A stretch of 64,000 bases of DNA. Source: Xestospongia muta. Lineage: Eukaryota; Porifera; Demospongiae; Haplosclerida; Petrosiidae. Shown here in pieces: positions 55,311 through 64,000 of the stretch. Each line of letters starts with the position of its first letter. Within the stretch, counting starts at the first letter, position 1. The stretch is taken from NCBI GenBank assembly GCA_963693285.1, contig OY848921.1, forward strand, positions 6,957,229 through 7,021,228, in the 5' to 3' direction. Made by a program: the position numbers and the translations under genes. The notes beneath the pieces are model-generated. The model searched no databases. It was not told the DNA's origin and saw nothing but the letters and a program-made list of their open reading frames with translations.

Positions 55311-56822
55311 ATGACTTCATCTGAAGACACCAAAAAGCATAGTAAGTCATGCAAATGTGAAACCTGTCACTACAATGATCACTACTTGAAAAAATGGGTC
55401 GAAGAGACATCACTGTATGGGATACCTCATGTATTCAAAGGGAAGTCAAAGATTAGGCGAATTACCTGGGCTCTTATACTAGTTGGTTTAATTATTGGAT
55501 GTCTATTCACTGTTGGCGATCGTCTGTATCGGTATATCAAAAAACCTACTGCTACAACAGTTACTGTAGAATCATATGAACTAACTGGATTGCCTTTTCC
55601 AGCAGTGACTGTCTGTAGTCTCTTTGCATATGAGTCTTCAGAGATTGCTCAATTCGCAGAATTACTATTCAACCCAGACTTGGCTTATGACTTTCGTGCG
55701 TTAAATAAACTTGGGATGTGTGATAAAGCTCTAAGTAATACCACTGAAGATTTCCGAAATGCTAATATATGGGAAGTCATTCAAAATCCATTTAGAGATA
55801 TTATTTACTACTGTGGGTTTATTCAAAGTGTTAATAGTGAACTCTATCACTGTGAAAAGGAACTAAAACCTGTACTAACACCACTAGGTGTCTGTTATAC
55901 CTTTAATAGTATTACTAATGGGAGACAGGATCGTTATGTTACAGGCACTGGAGCACTGTATGGATTAAAAATGATTATTAACATAAGTCAAATGAGTCAT
56001 CAACCTATTGAGGGGAATGCAGGCATCAAAATAATAGTTCATGAAAGAGATGACATTGCTAGACCTAATGTTTATGGATTTGGAATACCTCCAGGGAGAA
56101 ATGCTTACATTGGTATAAGAAAAATGATTAACATAGATCATACGAGTAATGTTGGATGTATTCATGATCGTAAGCTGTCCTTTTATCCACATTATGAGTA
56201 TTCTGAAGTTGCCTGTCAACAAAATGCTATTGTTAAACATATAGCACAACCTAATACTTGTAACTGCATTCTTGATCCATTAACGAGACCTTCTAGTGGT
56301 CCTTATTCTAACACTCCTGATTGTACATTTAATGACACTTGTTGTTTACTTAATCAATATGCCAGTTTTGATTCACGAGTTGGGTGTCCTGTCCCATGTC
56401 ATTTTCAATACTATGATAACCATATAAGCTATTCCAGTTTTCCTACTGGTCCTTATCTTGAATATCTTGAAATGTCTTTGAATGTGAGCAAGGACAGTAT
56501 TCGTGATGAAGTCATGTCAGTTAATGTCTTCTATGAGAATTTACGTGTGACAAAAACTACTACCGAATATTCATACACTCTTACTGCATTTTTAGCTGAC
56601 CTTGGAGGAGCTCTTGGATTGTTTCTTGGTGCTAGCCTTATAGCATTTATAGAGATTGGTCTGCTCTTATTGGATGAATTTAAGAGGATTTGTTTACCAA
56701 GAAAATGCAAAAAGAAATTGGAAGAAATTGATGCTGGCATAAATCTTCCAGAAATCACAGATGAGTCAGAGCAAAGTGAATCCAATGTAACACAAACATC
56801 TGTGAAAGAAAGTGATGTATAA
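55311..56822 (+). CDS. DEG/ENaC-type sodium channel, copy 6 (503 aa)
   Basis: An intact intronless channel of a somewhat older clade. I chose the ATG at 55311 (MTSSEDTKKH), which aligns with the paralogues, over an upstream in-frame ATG at 55221. Landmarks: SLYGIPHVF, TM1 (ITWALILVGLIIGCLFTVG), LPFPAVTVC, an extracellular domain with VNSELYHCEKEL instead of VDNDITLCEEEL, ACQQNAIVKH, NTCNC, DTCC, VGCPVPC, and TM2 with GAS (GASLIAFIEIGL). Tail KESDV. It lacks the shared palindromic 5' module, so it may be controlled differently from copies 1, 3 and 5. Confidence 0.93.
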   Translation: MTSSEDTKKHSKSCKCETCHYNDHYLKKWVEETSLYGIPHVFKGKSKIRRITWALILVGLIIGCLFTVGDRLYRYIKKPTATTVTVESYELTGLPFPAVTVCSLFAYESSEIAQFAELLFNPDLAYDFRALNKLGMCDKALSNTTEDFRNANIWEVIQNPFRDIIYYCGFIQSVNSELYHCEKELKPVLTPLGVCYTFNSITNGRQDRYVTGTGALYGLKMIINISQMSHQPIEGNAGIKIIVHERDDIARPNVYGFGIPPGRNAYIGIRKMINIDHTSNVGCIHDRKLSFYPHYEYSEVACQQNAIVKHIAQPNTCNCILDPLTRPSSGPYSNTPDCTFNDTCCLLNQYASFDSRVGCPVPCHFQYYDNHISYSSFPTGPYLEYLEMSLNVSKDSIRDEVMSVNVFYENLRVTKTTTEYSYTLTAFLADLGGALGLFLGASLIAFIEIGLLLLDEFKRICLPRKCKKKLEEIDAGINLPEITDESEQSESNVTQTSVKESDV

Positions 56823-58238
56823 CTTTATAATATATACTTTATGTATTGATTAGCAAGATTATATGCAATATCTATATATGTTATGCTAATATTATGTCAT
56901 TGATGAATATTTATATTTGACATTAGCATTAGTATAATGAATAATTTTTTAACACGTATACACTTTGTCTTATCAGATAAGTATATAGTTGTCAATATAG
57001 TTAACCATATGCTGTATGCTGGTGTTATACTTTTTCAAGATCAAGTTAAAGATTTAATGACTGTCAGAAAAACTGAGACAAAATCAATAATAGAACCACT
57101 TAAATATCATTGAAAATCTATAAATAAAAGTTCAAAGTACAAGATACTATGGTTTATAAAAGTTTTATCACAGTTGCTCTATATATATATATATATATAT
57201 ATGAGTCAGTTACATATATTTTGTTAAAATAATATCCATCTCTTGCTCTTGGATTCCATTATTGGATAATACACTGCAATACTTTTTAATTAGCTTTAAG
57301 TACTGAGTTATATTAATTAAGTGTCTTGCTGTGTTATAAAATCTGAAACAAGATCACAATAGGAATGACAATATTAACCTTCCTAGATATTAGCTAACAA
57401 CAGAGTCTCAAGAAAGATGTATAGTGGATAACATTTTGACTATTGTGTAGAGATTTTACTTTTGTATGACAATATTAATATACAAATTGTTTAAATACTA
57501 TACATGTACTAAGTGAACTAAGATGACTTGAAAGATGTTTCACCACTTAACCATACCATAATATTGATTAAAACTTATAATTCCTAACTAATCTTACATT
57601 ACTATCTATAGACACTAATAGTAATTTAAACAAAGTGCTACATTGTTGTGGTTTCATATATTAGTATTTGTGAACTGCAAAGACAAAATAATTGTTACAT
57701 ATATTGTGAACTCTGTCGTATGCTATAGTTTCATTTGACTTCATAGAAACAATGTATATGTTTGATGTATGGAAATCATAAGAAAAAAAAATTATAATAA
57801 TAGTTGATAAAAGTGTATAAAAAATTAATTTGTTGATTTAACGAATATTATAACATATTCAGTTAAGTTGTATACAATAAAGGACACTATACTGTTGTTT
57901 TTGATTAGGGAAGTGTAAGCTGACATAGTAGGTAACATGTACTTTTACTTTAATAGTTGTAACTTAATGTAAAATTAATAAGACCAAGTTTCAAGGCTCT
58001 GGGTTTAGGCTATTGCCTTTAAATTACAATGTACTACATTATGACATTTATAAGTTCTGAAACTATGACATTTTCAATTAAATATCCTTTGTCATATCCT
58101 CTATTAGATCCTCAACAAATTGAGAAAAATAAAAACACAGGCGAATATTTTTCATCAAGTACTTCTATTATGATAGAATTACACATCTGTGAAAGTCATT
58201 ACCCCGCCCATTGATCTCACTGAATCTTAGATTACTAT
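56823..58238. other. 3' flank and spacer with a TA microsatellite
   Basis: A (TA)n run lies at about 57179-57202. The flank resembles those of the other copies at lower similarity (CACAATAGGAATGACAAT near 57356). No gene or RNA seen. Confidence 0.6.
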
Positions 58239-58240
58239 TA

Positions 58241-58551
58241 GTCTCGTCCCCAGTCCTACTCGCAAGCTTAAAGTAGGTCTGGTCACACGGCTCGACTATT
58301 GTGTTACCAGTAAGGAATGTGGCGCGGGTGTTGGTATGCAATTAGAGGTAGTGTGAAATACGAAATCATCAAATTAAAGTATGTGTGAAAGTGAATGCGT
58401 GGCTACTCTTCATTAAATCTGCTTTAACACTTTAATTTGATGATATTCATATTTCACACTACCTCTAATTGCATATCAATACCCGTGACACAAAAGTCAA
58501 GCTGTGTGACCAGACCTACTTTAAGCTTGCAAGTAGGTCTGGAGACGAGAC
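58241..58551. mobile_element. TA-flanked MITE with GTCTCG ends
   Basis: 311 bp, starting GTCTCGTCCCCAGTCCTACT and ending AGGTCTGGAGACGAGAC, with TA on both sides (58239-58240 and 58552-58553). The arms of about 115 bp share GCTTAAAGTAGGTCTGGTCA and CACACTACCTCTAATTGCAT. A minimal derivative is at 61202-61249. Confidence 0.82.
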
Positions 58552-58552
58552 T

Positions 58553-58702
58553 ATGACTGATCCAGACATCTCCAGATTGGACCAGACACAACTTGACTTG
58601 TTGGCTGAGCAATGTATTCTTGTTAATACTGAAGATAAAGTGTTGGGCCATGAAAGAAAGAAACAATGTCATTTAAATACCAACATTGACTCTGGGCTAT
58701 AA
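58553..58702 (+). pseudogene. Isopentenyl-diphosphate isomerase (IDI1-like) N-terminal fragment
   Basis: ATG at 58553 (the A belongs to the MITE target TA) opens MTDPDISRLDQTQLDLLAEQ, then CILVNTEDKVLGHE and KKQCHLNTNIDSGL, matching the N-terminal exon of animal IDI1 (LAE-CILI, then KK-CHLN-NI--GL). A TAA follows GL where the family continues with LLHRAFS, and no clear donor is seen. The Nudix catalytic part is absent, so it is a fragment. Confidence 0.75.
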
Positions 58703-58818
58703 AGTTATAATTACAAACTGCTTCATTTGCATTGTTGTTCCTAATTATATAAGGACAATCTACTAAAATAAAATAATATTATTATAGTGTAATAGTTTAA
58801 AATAATGTTTTTTTAATG

Positions 58819-59703
58819 TCAAGTTGTTGCATTGACAACTGTGACTACCTTTTCCTTGATCTCCATTAAAATGGTCTCCATTCGATCCAATTGTATTTCT
58901 TTTTTCTTCATATTATATTCAATTTTAGTCAGTCTATCTTCAATATCATACACTATATCAGAAGTAGTTCTAAAATAGTTTGTTCTCCTTCGAATACAAG
59001 GCCAAAGACAACTTAAAACAAACAACAAGACGATTCCCATAGAGAAGAGATAAGGATAAGTAATCATCAATTTTGCTGTTTGCCAAATTAGAGAGCAGCG
59101 ACTAAAAAATCCTATAGCAATGTATACTGGTCCAAAGATCCCATGTAATAGGAGTATAATACAATCGAAGGCTAATAGAGTGAGCAGTGATATATAACTT
59201 GCTAATATATAGTTTAAGAGAATACAGGCTATCAAAATGGCCACTGAAAGTACTGTTTTACCAACACTTGTTAAACGTTTGTCTGTAAAAAAAGAATGAC
59301 ATTACTTTATACAAATTTACATTTACTTTATACCTGAATCAAAGACGGTATTTAAAACACCTTGGCCTGCTTTTAAAAACAAATTATAACTTTCTTCATT
59401 TAAAACTGCTCTGATAATTTTAGCTATATTTTCTAGTGTCTCAGCAGAGAGATTATAAACTGTATTAACTACCGCTTTTGCAGCTTTCTTGAAATTATAA
59501 CCAAGTTTACCGAATAGACTTGGTCTTGTTTCTCCTCTGTCCTTTAAATCATGTTCTCCTTCTTTTTTCTCTTTTTCTCCTTGTTGTTGTGGGTCAGGAC
59601 ATATGTCTGAGTCAGACTGATCTCTGGTACGTTGTGGTCCTAAATTACTTGCTTCTTTACAAGAGATAACAAGGAGCAGGATACAGAGACAATAAAGAAA
59701 CAT
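58819..59703 (-). CDS. Secreted-entry membrane protein with C-terminal coiled coil (277 aa)
   Basis: Minus strand, two exons (59334-59703 and 58819-59282) joined by a 51-bp GT-AG intron; total 834 bp. Exon 1: signal peptide MFLYCLCILLLVISCKEAS, an acidic/charged stretch (QQQGEKEKKEGEHDLKDRGE) and an amphipathic part (LGYNFKKAAKAVVNTVYNLS). Exon 2: about three hydrophobic segments (SVAILIACILLNYILASYIS, the LLAFDCIILLLHGIFGPVYI stretch, and FSMGIVLLFVLSCLW), a CIRRR stop-transfer, then a coiled coil (IEDRLTKIEYNMKKKEIQLD). No family recognised. The neighbour at 60112-60947 has the same ingredients. Function unknown. Confidence 0.7.
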
Positions 59704-60111
59704 TTTGAGAGGATGGAGGAAAAATAGGTGTGGCTCAAACCTGATCTGTTAAGGATGAGGTGTGGCTCATGTGCGAAAAGGCACTATTCATTTCAGTTAA
59801 AACATCTTTAACAAATACTTTGCATGCAATTTTTACTAGATGTTTACTAAATTATATCTCAGTTGAAAAACAATTATTAGATAACTGGAATACAAAAGGT
59901 AGTATACAAAACATCAAAAACTAACTGCTTACTTACAATTGTTTTAGATATAAAATTAATGTTTAGATGACAGAAGTGTTCCCTTATTGTGAGTCACTTT
60001 AATTAATCATTCACTTGATTTACAGGAAACTATAACTAATTCTAATATTATTCTATCATTACTACTCTATTATTGTTCTACTTTCTGTTAAGTCTCTTCT
60101 TTACAGCATTC
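59704..60111. other. Spacer between two minus-strand genes
   Basis: AT-rich, nothing recognised. Should contain the promoter of the 58.8-59.7 kb gene and the 3' end of the next. Confidence 0.5.
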
Positions 60112-60947
60112 CTACATCCTGAGTTGATGACAAATTATTATAGTGACAAAACCAATAAAGAAAGAGATCAGAACATGGTTGATCATATTCTCCATTCTAT
60201 TTAGCTGAGTTGTTAGCTGATCCTTGGAATTAGTTAGTTGAGCAGCTAGCTGATCGTTGACGTCAGTTAGTTGATTCTTTAAATCGGCTAGCTGATCCTT
60301 GGTATCATTTAGTTGAGCAGCTAGCTGATCCTTGGCGTCAGTTAGTTGATTCTTTAAATCAGCTAGGTGATCCTTGGTATCAGTTAGTTGAGCCTTAGTA
60401 TCAATTAGTTGATTCTTTAAATCAGCTAGCTGACTCTTGGTATAAGTTAGGTCATCAACTAGTTGATCCTTTGTATTAGTTAACTAATTCTTTAGGTCAG
60501 CTAGCTGATCCTTAATATCAGTTGCTTGATCCTTTAAATCAACTAGTATTGCTTGTTGCTCCTTTATGTCAGTTAACTGTGCCTTCATATCAGCTAGTTC
60601 ATTATTTATAGCTGTTAGGTTATCTTTCACATCAATTAAGTGATCTTCCACAATAATTAGTGTCTTCCCCATATCGCGTATTATGCTGCAGTTGTTTTGA
60701 TCCAATCATACCAAAATGAGCTGACAAAATCATATAATTTTGTAGGCAAAAAGGGTTTGAAAATTGGTCCGATATACTCTAGGATATCTTGTATGTATGT
60801 GTTAGACCATTCAATAATTGAATAAAATATTTCCTCCATTGATTTTTTGTTCGTTGTAGCAACTTTTTGCTCCTTTGAGGCTTCTAAACAAATTGGTAAC
60901 TGGGAAAGGGAAATGAAGACAATTAAAATGAACAAATTGATTAACAT
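60112..60947 (-). CDS. Signal peptide, heptad-repeat coiled coil, C-terminal TM protein
   Basis: Minus strand. Start MLINLFILIVFISLSQLPIC (signal peptide), then a helical region (IIEWSNTYIQDILEYIGPIF). Near 60686-60711 the frame changes. Removing a 26-bp GT-AG segment there keeps the frame (810 bp remain); otherwise it is a frameshift. Next is a long coiled coil of seven-residue units such as DLKNQLT and DAKDQLA, then NRMENMINHVLISFF and a C-terminal helix (IGFVTIIICHQLRM). One in-frame TAG (60484-60486) replaces the CAG of a DLKNQL unit. Not recognised as a family. Possibly a recent pseudogene. Confidence 0.55.
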
Positions 60948-61480
60948 CTTGGTACAAAGATTGACTTCTAAACTTGCACTTCAGTTAGTTAAACAAGGTG
61001 GGGCTCAAATTAACCAGGATAATTCTACAATTGGGTGTGGCTCATTATCAAAAGAAGGAGTGATATATCTCATGATACATAGGAAGAGACATAATGTTAA
61101 GAGGTCATTTTTTAACGACATTAATAGTCAACGGATTGCTATTAAAACTATCTTCTAACTGCTTGAACTTTTGTTGATATAACACTACAATGACTGATCT
61201 AGTCTCGTCCCCAGACCTACTCGCAAGTGAGTAGGTCTGGGGACGAGACTAAGATCACCATTTGTCAGCCCTCTGAAACCTTGTCTTCAAAAAATCTGAA
61301 TCTTTTTATCATATACATCATAGTTATACTTTTAACTGCTATTTAACTATTTTCCCTACGTTATACATACTTTCATTATTACAAAGTTCAATAATAATTG
61401 TTAATACAAAACAGACACCGCCCTTTATTAATTATTATTATTATTTGTAATGCATTTTTGAAGCTTTGTATACCACAAAA
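60948..61480. other. Divergent spacer before the 61.5 kb channel
   Basis: Holds the hairpin MITE at 61202-61249. Close to the ATG the leader CCGCCCTTTATTAATTATTA resembles that of copies 1 and 3, but the palindrome is absent. Confidence 0.5.
61202..61249. mobile_element. Perfect hairpin mini-MITE, TA flanked
   Basis: Two 21-bp arms (GTCTCGTCCCCAGACCTACT plus C) around a GCAAGT spacer, flanked by TA at 61200-61201 and 61250-61251. It is the two ends of the 58241-58551 MITE with everything between removed. Confidence 0.85.
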
Positions 61481-63016
61481 ATGAGTATGGCTAACAATGG
61501 CGATCAGTCACCGTATGAAGACAACGATAAACGAACTATGTGCTGTAAAAGTAGAAGCTGTCACTACAATAACCATAATTTAAAAAAATGGGTTGAAGAG
61601 ACATCAGTATATGGGGTACCTCATGTTTTCAAAGGAAAATCGAAGATAAGGCGACTTGCTTGGGCTCTAATATTAGTTTGTTTAATTATTGGATGTCTAT
61701 ACACTATTGCTGATAACCTGAATCGTTATATCAAAAAACCTACTGCTACAACTGTTGCTATAGAAAAAGCTGAACTAACGGGATTGGCTTTTCCAGCAGT
61801 AACTGTTTGTAGTCTCAATGCATATGAGTCTTCAGAAATTGCTCAATTCACAGAATTTCTATTCAACCCAGACTTGGCTTACGATTCCCGTGTATTAAAT
61901 AAACTTGGGATGTGTGATAAAGCTCTAAACAATATCACTGAAGATGTCCGAAATGCTGCTATATGGGAAGTCATTCAAAAATCATCTAGAAATTTTGTTT
62001 ACTTTTGTGGGTTTAATCAAGGTGTTAATAGCACACTCTATCGCTGTGAGAAGGAACTAGAACCTACATTAACATCTCTTGGTATCTGTTATACCATTAA
62101 TAGTATTACTAAAGGGAGATCAGATCTTTATATCACATCGACAGGAGCAAAGTATGGATTGAAAATGATTTTTAATATAAGTCAAATAAATCATCCACCT
62201 ATTGAGGGGAATACTGGCATCAAAATAGTAGTCCATGAAAGAGATGACATCCCTAGACCTAATCTTTATGGATTTGGAATACCTCCAGGAAGAAATGCTT
62301 ACATTGGTTTAAGGAAAAAGATTGACATAGATCATACAAGTAATGTTGGATGTATTGATGATCGTAAGCTGTCCTTTTATCCACACTATGATTATTCTCA
62401 ATTTGCTTGTCGACAAAATGCTCGTGTTGAACATATAGCACAACCTAATACTTGTAACTGCATTCTTGATTCTTCATCTAGACCTTTTAGTGGTCCTTAT
62501 GCTAACACTCCCAATTGTACATTTAATGATACTTGTTGTTTACTTAATCAATATTCTAGTTTTGATGCACGAGTTGGGTGTCCTGTCCCATGTCAATTTG
62601 AATACTATGATAACACAATAAGCTACTCCAGTTTTCCTACTGGACCTTATCTTGAAGATATTGCAATTACTTTAAATATGAGCAAGGACAGTATTCGTGA
62701 TGATGTTGTGTCAGTTAGTATATTTTTTGAAGATTTACAAGTGACATCAACTACAACTGAATATTCATATCCCTTTTCTGCATTTTTAGCTGACCTTGGA
62801 GGAGCTCTAGGGTTATTTCTTGGTGCTAGCCTGATAGCATTTATAGAGATTGGTATGCTCCTATTGGATGAATTAAAGAGGCTTCTTTTACCACGAAAAT
62901 GTAAAAAGAAAGTAGAAACATTTGATGCTACTTTAAATCTACCTGAAATCACTGACAAATCAGAGCAAAATAAACCAGATTCTGAAGAGCAACTAGTAAA
63001 AGAAACTGAAGCATGA
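61481..63016 (+). CDS. DEG/ENaC-type sodium channel, copy 7 (511 aa)
   Basis: Intact and intronless. The start MSMANNGDQSPYEDN is taken at the first ATG aligned to the paralogues. Landmarks: SVYGVPHVFKGKSKIRR, TM1 (LAWALILVCLIIGCLYTIA), LAFPAVTVC, YFCGFNQGVNSTLYRCEKEL, FACRQNARVEH, NTCNC, DTCC, VGCPVPC, and TM2 with GAS (GASLIAFIEIGM) and a Leu-rich exit (LKRLLLPRKC). The tail is KETEA, where Thr takes the PDZ-ligand Ser position and Ala replaces the terminal Val. It belongs with copy 6 in the older clade. Expected to act as a plasma-membrane cation channel. Confidence 0.93.
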   Translation: MSMANNGDQSPYEDNDKRTMCCKSRSCHYNNHNLKKWVEETSVYGVPHVFKGKSKIRRLAWALILVCLIIGCLYTIADNLNRYIKKPTATTVAIEKAELTGLAFPAVTVCSLNAYESSEIAQFTEFLFNPDLAYDSRVLNKLGMCDKALNNITEDVRNAAIWEVIQKSSRNFVYFCGFNQGVNSTLYRCEKELEPTLTSLGICYTINSITKGRSDLYITSTGAKYGLKMIFNISQINHPPIEGNTGIKIVVHERDDIPRPNLYGFGIPPGRNAYIGLRKKIDIDHTSNVGCIDDRKLSFYPHYDYSQFACRQNARVEHIAQPNTCNCILDSSSRPFSGPYANTPNCTFNDTCCLLNQYSSFDARVGCPVPCQFEYYDNTISYSSFPTGPYLEDIAITLNMSKDSIRDDVVSVSIFFEDLQVTSTTTEYSYPFSAFLADLGGALGLFLGASLIAFIEIGMLLLDELKRLLLPRKCKKKVETFDATLNLPEITDKSEQNKPDSEEQLVKETEA

Positions 63017-64000
63017 CTTAATGGATGCATTGTATTTATTGACAAACAAGGTTTCAAGTACAAGTTATTTTATTATATTATGTGACTCAATTTACATTAG
63101 CATTAGTATATGTATTCTTTTTTCAAAAAAACATATCCTTTGTCTTATTAGATTAGTATACAATTTGTAAAGTATATAAAGTATGTCAATATAGTCAACC
63201 ATATAATGTTGTATGCTGATATTTATGTGTAACTACTAGTACTTGTCAGTTACAAATGTTTGTTGAAATATCATATATCTCTTGTTCATAGCTTCTAGTA
63301 ATGGATATCCCACTACAAAAGTTAGTTGTTTGGCTTCCTAATTGGCTTTTTAGTGTAAGGTTACGCTAACTTGGCTTTGTGTGTATAAAAATCTGAAACA
63401 AGACCACACTAGGAATGACTATATAAAAATCTCTACACATTAGCTATACAAAGGTCTTGCAATAAATATGTATAGGGCTATAAGTGACTACTATGTAGAT
63501 ATTATTATTTTGAAATGACAACATTGCTATACAAAAATGTTTATCTAATATATATGTACTAAATGAACCAACTAAAGACATAAAGTATGTTTACCCACTT
63601 TATCATCACAAAAACTTGGATGAAATCTATTAAATGTACAATGCTGATGTCAAGTGATCAACACATATATTTATACATCAATCTTGTATTATACTTATTT
63701 ATCAGTCTATGTAACAATATTGCATTGTATGATATGTATTGTTTATTAGCTTTACTTAAATTGCGTAAAAGAATATTTGAATAAAGTGCTATAATGTTGT
63801 GGACATTATGTAATAGTAGCTGTAAACCTTATAAGGCAAAAAACAGAATATATAGTTGTTATATATGTTATTAATTGCATAGTATACTATAGACATCTTA
63901 GAAGCAATGTATATGTTTGATGTATGTAGATCAAAGAAATGACAATATTATACTATATTCATAGAAGCAATGTATATGTTTGGTGCATGGAGATCAAAGG
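63017..64000. other. 3' flank of channel copy 7
   Basis: Diverged version of the common channel 3' flank (ACCACACTAGGAATGACTAT near 63405) and, near the end, GCAATGTATATGTTTGATG twice. No gene in this stretch. Confidence 0.6.

Noticed and set aside
57179..57202. Possible TATA-type promoter
   Set aside because: Simple TA microsatellite with no gene close downstream.
60847..61158. Plus-strand ORF of 103 codons
   Set aside because: Opposite to the signal-peptide exon of the minus-strand gene. No start context or domain.
1..64000. tRNA or rRNA genes
   Set aside because: No tRNA A-box/B-box pair or rRNA segment was recognised by eye. A covariance-model search would be needed to be sure.

Overview
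The window looks like eukaryotic, probably demosponge, nuclear DNA. It is AT-rich, its split genes have very short GT-AG introns (about 40-65 bp), and it carries an expanded array of DEG/ENaC-type channel genes and several animal-type transposon superfamilies. The species cannot be fixed from sequence alone, and the sponge assignment is inference.

The backbone is a tandem array of intronless DEG/ENaC sodium-channel genes, all on the + strand. Five copies are full length (4869-6395, 7326-8852, 20567-22084, 55311-56822, 61481-63016). One is nearly full length with a frameshifted tail (38375-39868). One is cut by a DNA transposon in codon 24 (42883-51237). One has an internal deletion (29687-30959). 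Truncated relics lie around 3.5, 10.3, 18.7, 19.7, 24.6, 27.7, 28.7, 31.2, 41.4, 41.9 and 54.5 kb. Most intact copies end in a class I PDZ-type tail (ESDV or similar). Several share a 5' module with a 23-bp palindrome (TATTTATTC-N5-GAATAAATA) 65-83 bp before the ATG, plus a short opposite-strand ORF starting inside it. Two large segmental duplications are visible: about 10.88-20.0 kb with 24.57-29.0 kb, and about 18.7-24.57 kb with 41.4-53.7 kb. Pieces of unrelated host genes (beta-ureidopropionase at 0.27, 3.1 and 31.6-31.9 kb; isopentenyl-diphosphate isomerase at 58.55 kb) are trapped between copies.

Transposons have landed in the array repeatedly. A TTAA-flanked foldback element lies at 1.06-2.74 kb. 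Two 5'-truncated Ty3/gypsy copies sit inside channel pseudogenes (11.1-18.7 and 24.8-27.7 kb). A pogo/Tigger-type element (12657-17399, TA duplication, 350-bp inverted repeats) lies inside the first gypsy copy. Two minus-strand pieces of a second gypsy family are at 23.5-24.6 and 52.7-54.1 kb. A P-element-like transposon (32766-38280) is itself split by a 658-bp TTAA element. A CACTA/EnSpm-like element (42954-49788) has an apparently intact nine-exon transposase and a minus-strand multi-exon gene with a BEN-like domain. Several MITEs are also present.

The most unusual object is the pogo-type transposase gene. After its HTH and DDE domains it has 14 consecutive mini-exons (mostly 60 bp, phase 1-1) separated by 42-bp GT-AG introns in an exact 102-bp period, then a linker exon and an ING-like PHD finger exon. 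Read through as exons, this gives a transposase with a 14-fold 20-residue linker ending in a predicted histone-tail reader. The total spliced length is a multiple of three; one in-frame TAG lies in the DDE region.

The right side (58.8-61.0 kb) holds two minus-strand genes of no recognised family. Each has a signal peptide, membrane segments and a coiled coil.
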